A stretch of DNA of 7,288 bases from contig JAFOCX010000228.1 of the NCBI GenBank assembly GCA_017380975.1, forward strand, positions 1 to 7,288, in the 5' to 3' direction. Source of the DNA: Lachnospiraceae bacterium (GTDB taxonomy: Bacteria; Bacillota; Clostridia; Lachnospirales; Lachnospiraceae). The notes beneath the pieces were generated by a model. It worked only from the letters and a program-made list of their open reading frames with translations. It had not been told where the DNA came from and searched no databases. This document shows, piece by piece, positions 5,418 through 7,288 of the stretch (position 1 is its first letter; each line of letters starts with the position of its first letter). The position numbers and the translations under genes are program-made.

Positions 5418-6836
5418 ATGAATCGAATCAACAATACAAATAAATACCTCTTCGAAGAGCTTGTAAAGCAGATCAAATTGCAGAGCGGCGCGGCCGGAAT
5501 CGCGGTGGCAGTCATTGACGATGAAGGAAATACTGCCTATGAAAATTTCTTCGGTTACCGTGACGCGGAGCAGCAGATCCCGATCGACGAGGATACGATG
5601 TTCGGTATGGCATCGGTGACAAAGTCCTTCGTAGCATTGTCGATCATGCAGCTTTGCGAGAAGGGTCTGATGGATCTGGATGATCCGGTCAGCAAGTATA
5701 TTCCGGAGTTTACCAATAAGAATCAGAAAACGGTCCGAGTGCGCCATTTCTTAAATCACAGCGCAGGTTTCTATCCGACCGGTCGTATTCAGATCAAGGA
5801 GACGGCAGCGGAGTACGGTTTCTCCGAGGAGAAAGACGGTGATCTGGCATTTGTGACAGAGCTTGCGGACATTGGCGTGAAGCTGGTGGCGGAGCAGCTG
5901 GATGAACAGGTGTTGGGCATTGGTCTTAGCGGAGCGCCGGGTGCATACATGAGTTACTGCAACGACGGCTTTGGTCTTCTGGGCGAGATGGTGCGCAGAG
6001 TCAGCGGAGAGAAGAGCTTTTCTGATTATGTGAGAAAGAACATCTTAGATCCGCTCGGTATGGTTAGAAGCGGATGTGAATATCTGAGACCGCGTCTGGA
6101 GGAAAATTCTTCTGTATTATATAAGGTTTCCAATGGAGAACTGATCGGATGCAGAGATTTTTATAATTCCGGTTTTGTACTCAGCGGTGCGGGAGCGATG
6201 CGTTCCACATTGGCGGACATGAAAAAAGTTGTGACCATGTACCTGAATCGCGGAAAGGCTCCGAACGGAGAGCGTCTCCTTTCCTGGGAAGGTGTTCAGA
6301 CGATGTGCAAACCATCGATCGAGTACCGTCCTGAGAGCTGGTACTGCATGGGTCTTGCAACCAAGAAGCTGGATGACCTGACGATCGTAGAACATGGCGG
6401 AAGTCAGCTGGGTGTATCTTCGAATATGTCCTGGTCCTACGAAGCAGGCGCAGGTGTGATCGTTCTTTGTAACACTTCGGATGTTCCGGTCAGCGCGATC
6501 GCAGATGCAGCGATGCGCATGTACCATGGAAGAAATCCGGTGGATATGCGTGAGATGTATCAGGACAATCCATGGACAGAAAAGACAGTAAAAGCAGCGA
6601 TCGGAAGTTATTCTACAGACGAGGGTCAGGTACAGAACTCGGTGGTAGAGATTTTTGAGGAAAACGGAACCGTTGGTCTTCGTGCAGACGGAAAGGTACA
6701 GCCATTTATCATGGTAAATGAAAATGTAGGTCTTGTTCGTGGATTTGCGAAGGATGGTTACGTAAAACTGTTTAAGGACGGCGATGGCAATGTATTTGCG
6801 ATCGGTTACGGCGGACGCATGCTGCGCAAGCGGTAA
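5418..6836 (+). CDS. Serine hydrolase of the class C beta-lactamase / S12 peptidase family
   Basis: The 472-residue protein carries the three active-site motifs of the beta-lactamase-like serine hydrolases: SVTK (nucleophile S66, K69), YCN (Y180-N182) and HGG (326-328) in place of KTG. Residues 20-370 form the catalytic domain. About 375-472 is a separate small beta-rich tail, ending in the basic GGRMLRKR. There is no signal peptide or lipobox, so it should act in the cytoplasm, which makes true beta-lactamase activity unlikely. Family members include D-aminopeptidases, esterases and D-amino-acid amidases. The start has GAGGG seven bases upstream. The M20 amidohydrolase gene follows in the same direction after 138 bases, which suggests a role in amide or peptide breakdown, but the substrate is unknown. 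Confidence 0.88.
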   Translation: MNRINNTNKYLFEELVKQIKLQSGAAGIAVAVIDDEGNTAYENFFGYRDAEQQIPIDEDTMFGMASVTKSFVALSIMQLCEKGLMDLDDPVSKYIPEFTNKNQKTVRVRHFLNHSAGFYPTGRIQIKETAAEYGFSEEKDGDLAFVTELADIGVKLVAEQLDEQVLGIGLSGAPGAYMSYCNDGFGLLGEMVRRVSGEKSFSDYVRKNILDPLGMVRSGCEYLRPRLEENSSVLYKVSNGELIGCRDFYNSGFVLSGAGAMRSTLADMKKVVTMYLNRGKAPNGERLLSWEGVQTMCKPSIEYRPESWYCMGLATKKLDDLTIVEHGGSQLGVSSNMSWSYEAGAGVIVLCNTSDVPVSAIADAAMRMYHGRNPVDMREMYQDNPWTEKTVKAAIGSYSTDEGQVQNSVVEIFEENGTVGLRADGKVQPFIMVNENVGLVRGFAKDGYVKLFKDGDGNVFAIGYGGRMLRKR

Positions 6837-6923
6837 ACAAATTTGAGATTTTCCGTACAAATCGGAGGGTGTGCGGTAAATATATCCGGTTTCGGGGGAA
6901 TAGGAGCCGGGAAAAATAAATAT

Positions 6924-6946
6924 GTGACTGCAGGGGTGTAGGTCAC
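6924..6946. repeat. Short inverted repeat upstream of the M20 gene
   Basis: GTGAC (6924-6928) and GTCAC (6942-6946) are inverted, with 18 bp between centres, 28 bases before the M20 start codon. The arms are only five bases long, so chance is a real possibility. The rest of the 138-base gap (6837-6974) shows no good terminator and no convincing promoter, so co-transcription with the serine hydrolase gene cannot be excluded. Confidence 0.2.
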
Positions 6947-6974
6947 GAACATGTAATTTATGGAGGGTAAAACA

Positions 6975-7288
6975 ATGACAATGTATGAGAAAATTGTACA
7001 GACAGCAGACAGCATCACAGAGGAATTAGTGGGTATCCGTCGTGATTTCCACAAATACGCAGAGTCCGGCTGGTTCGAGATGCGTACTTCTTCCATCATC
7101 GCTCGCAAATTAACAGAGATGGGCGTTGACGAAGTTCTCGTTGGTGAGCAGGTTTGTAAGAGAGAGTCCAGAATGGGCGTTCCGGAGGAAGCAGCACTTG
7201 AGAAGAGCTATCAGCGTGCAGTTGAGCAGGGCGGCGATCCGGAGTTCTTACCGTATACAAAGGGCGGTATGACAGGTGTTATCGGTAT
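6975..7288 (+). CDS. M20-family amidohydrolase, AbgA-like, N-terminal part only
   Basis: Only the first 104 codons are present; the gene runs off the window. RRDFHKYAESGWFEMRT (22-38) is the N-terminal signature of M20 amidohydrolases of the aminobenzoyl-glutamate / hippurate hydrolase type, metalloenzymes that split N-acyl amino acids in the cytoplasm. SRMGVPEE (65-72), then a helix and GGMTGVIG (97-104), resemble from memory the AbgA subunit of p-aminobenzoyl-glutamate hydrolase more than plain hippurate hydrolases, which lack the RMGLP insert. The metal-binding residues mostly lie beyond the window. The start has GGAGGG seven bases upstream (6962-6967). It follows the serine hydrolase gene in the same direction. 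Family confidence is high; the AbgA-like subgroup is an inference. Confidence 0.85.
   Translation, partial: MTMYEKIVQTADSITEELVGIRRDFHKYAESGWFEMRTSSIIARKLTEMGVDEVLVGEQVCKRESRMGVPEEAALEKSYQRAVEQGGDPEFLPYTKGGMTGVIG

Noticed and set aside
5334..5747. Minus-strand open frame of 137 codons
   Set aside because: It covers the promoter and the N-terminal coding part of the serine hydrolase and shows no protein-like features.
6117..6860. Minus-strand open frame of 247 codons
   Set aside because: It lies opposite the serine hydrolase, which has all three catalytic motifs. The antisense product is His/Arg/Cys-rich and has no family features.
6854..6868. TCCG...CGGA hairpin after the serine hydrolase stop as a terminator
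   Set aside because: It has only four base pairs and no following T-run.
6843..6882. Promoter for the M20 gene using TTGAGA at 6843-6848
   Set aside because: The nearest -10-like word (TAAATA, 6877-6882) is 28 bp away, too far for a sigma-A promoter.

Overview
The window looks like chromosomal DNA from a low-to-moderate GC Firmicute, most likely a Lachnospiraceae-type Clostridium. The reasons are strong AGGAGG-type ribosome binding sites, TTGACA/TATAAT-like promoters, codon use rich in ATC/CTG/CGT, and the gene types. The taxon is an inference from style, not a database match.

Layout, left to right. Positions 1-2940 (minus strand) hold the first 980 codons of a very large HelD-type UvrD/Rep-family helicase. 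The frame does not stop at the helicase motifs. It runs on through a flexible linker into a region resembling the N-terminal beta-sandwich of GH31 glycosidases, and leaves the window still open. A 226-bp divergent intergenic region follows, with dyads and promoter signals. Next come a creatininase-family metallohydrolase (3167-3955, plus), a strong hairpin terminator, and a convergent small VOC/glyoxalase-fold protein (4019-4384, minus).

Positions 4385-4709 are non-coding but busy: the VOC promoter on the minus strand, a second promoter on the plus strand, a cluster of inverted repeats that may be a structured RNA, and a TTGACA promoter overlapped by a perfect 16-bp palindrome. That last promoter drives a type II toxin-antitoxin pair, hicA (4710-4892) and hicB (4918-5331), which is clearly more AT-rich than its neighbours. 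After it come a cytoplasmic serine hydrolase of the class C beta-lactamase/S12 family (5418-6836) and the first 104 codons of an M20 amidohydrolase resembling AbgA (6975 to the window end).

Three hydrolases of amide or ester-like bonds (creatininase-like, S12-like, M20-like) point the same way on the plus strand, which hints at cytoplasmic breakdown of small amides or peptides. They have separate leaders and a toxin-antitoxin module lies between them, so a single operon is not supported. The most unusual item is the helicase with the glycosidase-like extension. Next are the structured region at 4501-4582 and the regulatory layouts upstream of hicA and of the creatininase-like gene.
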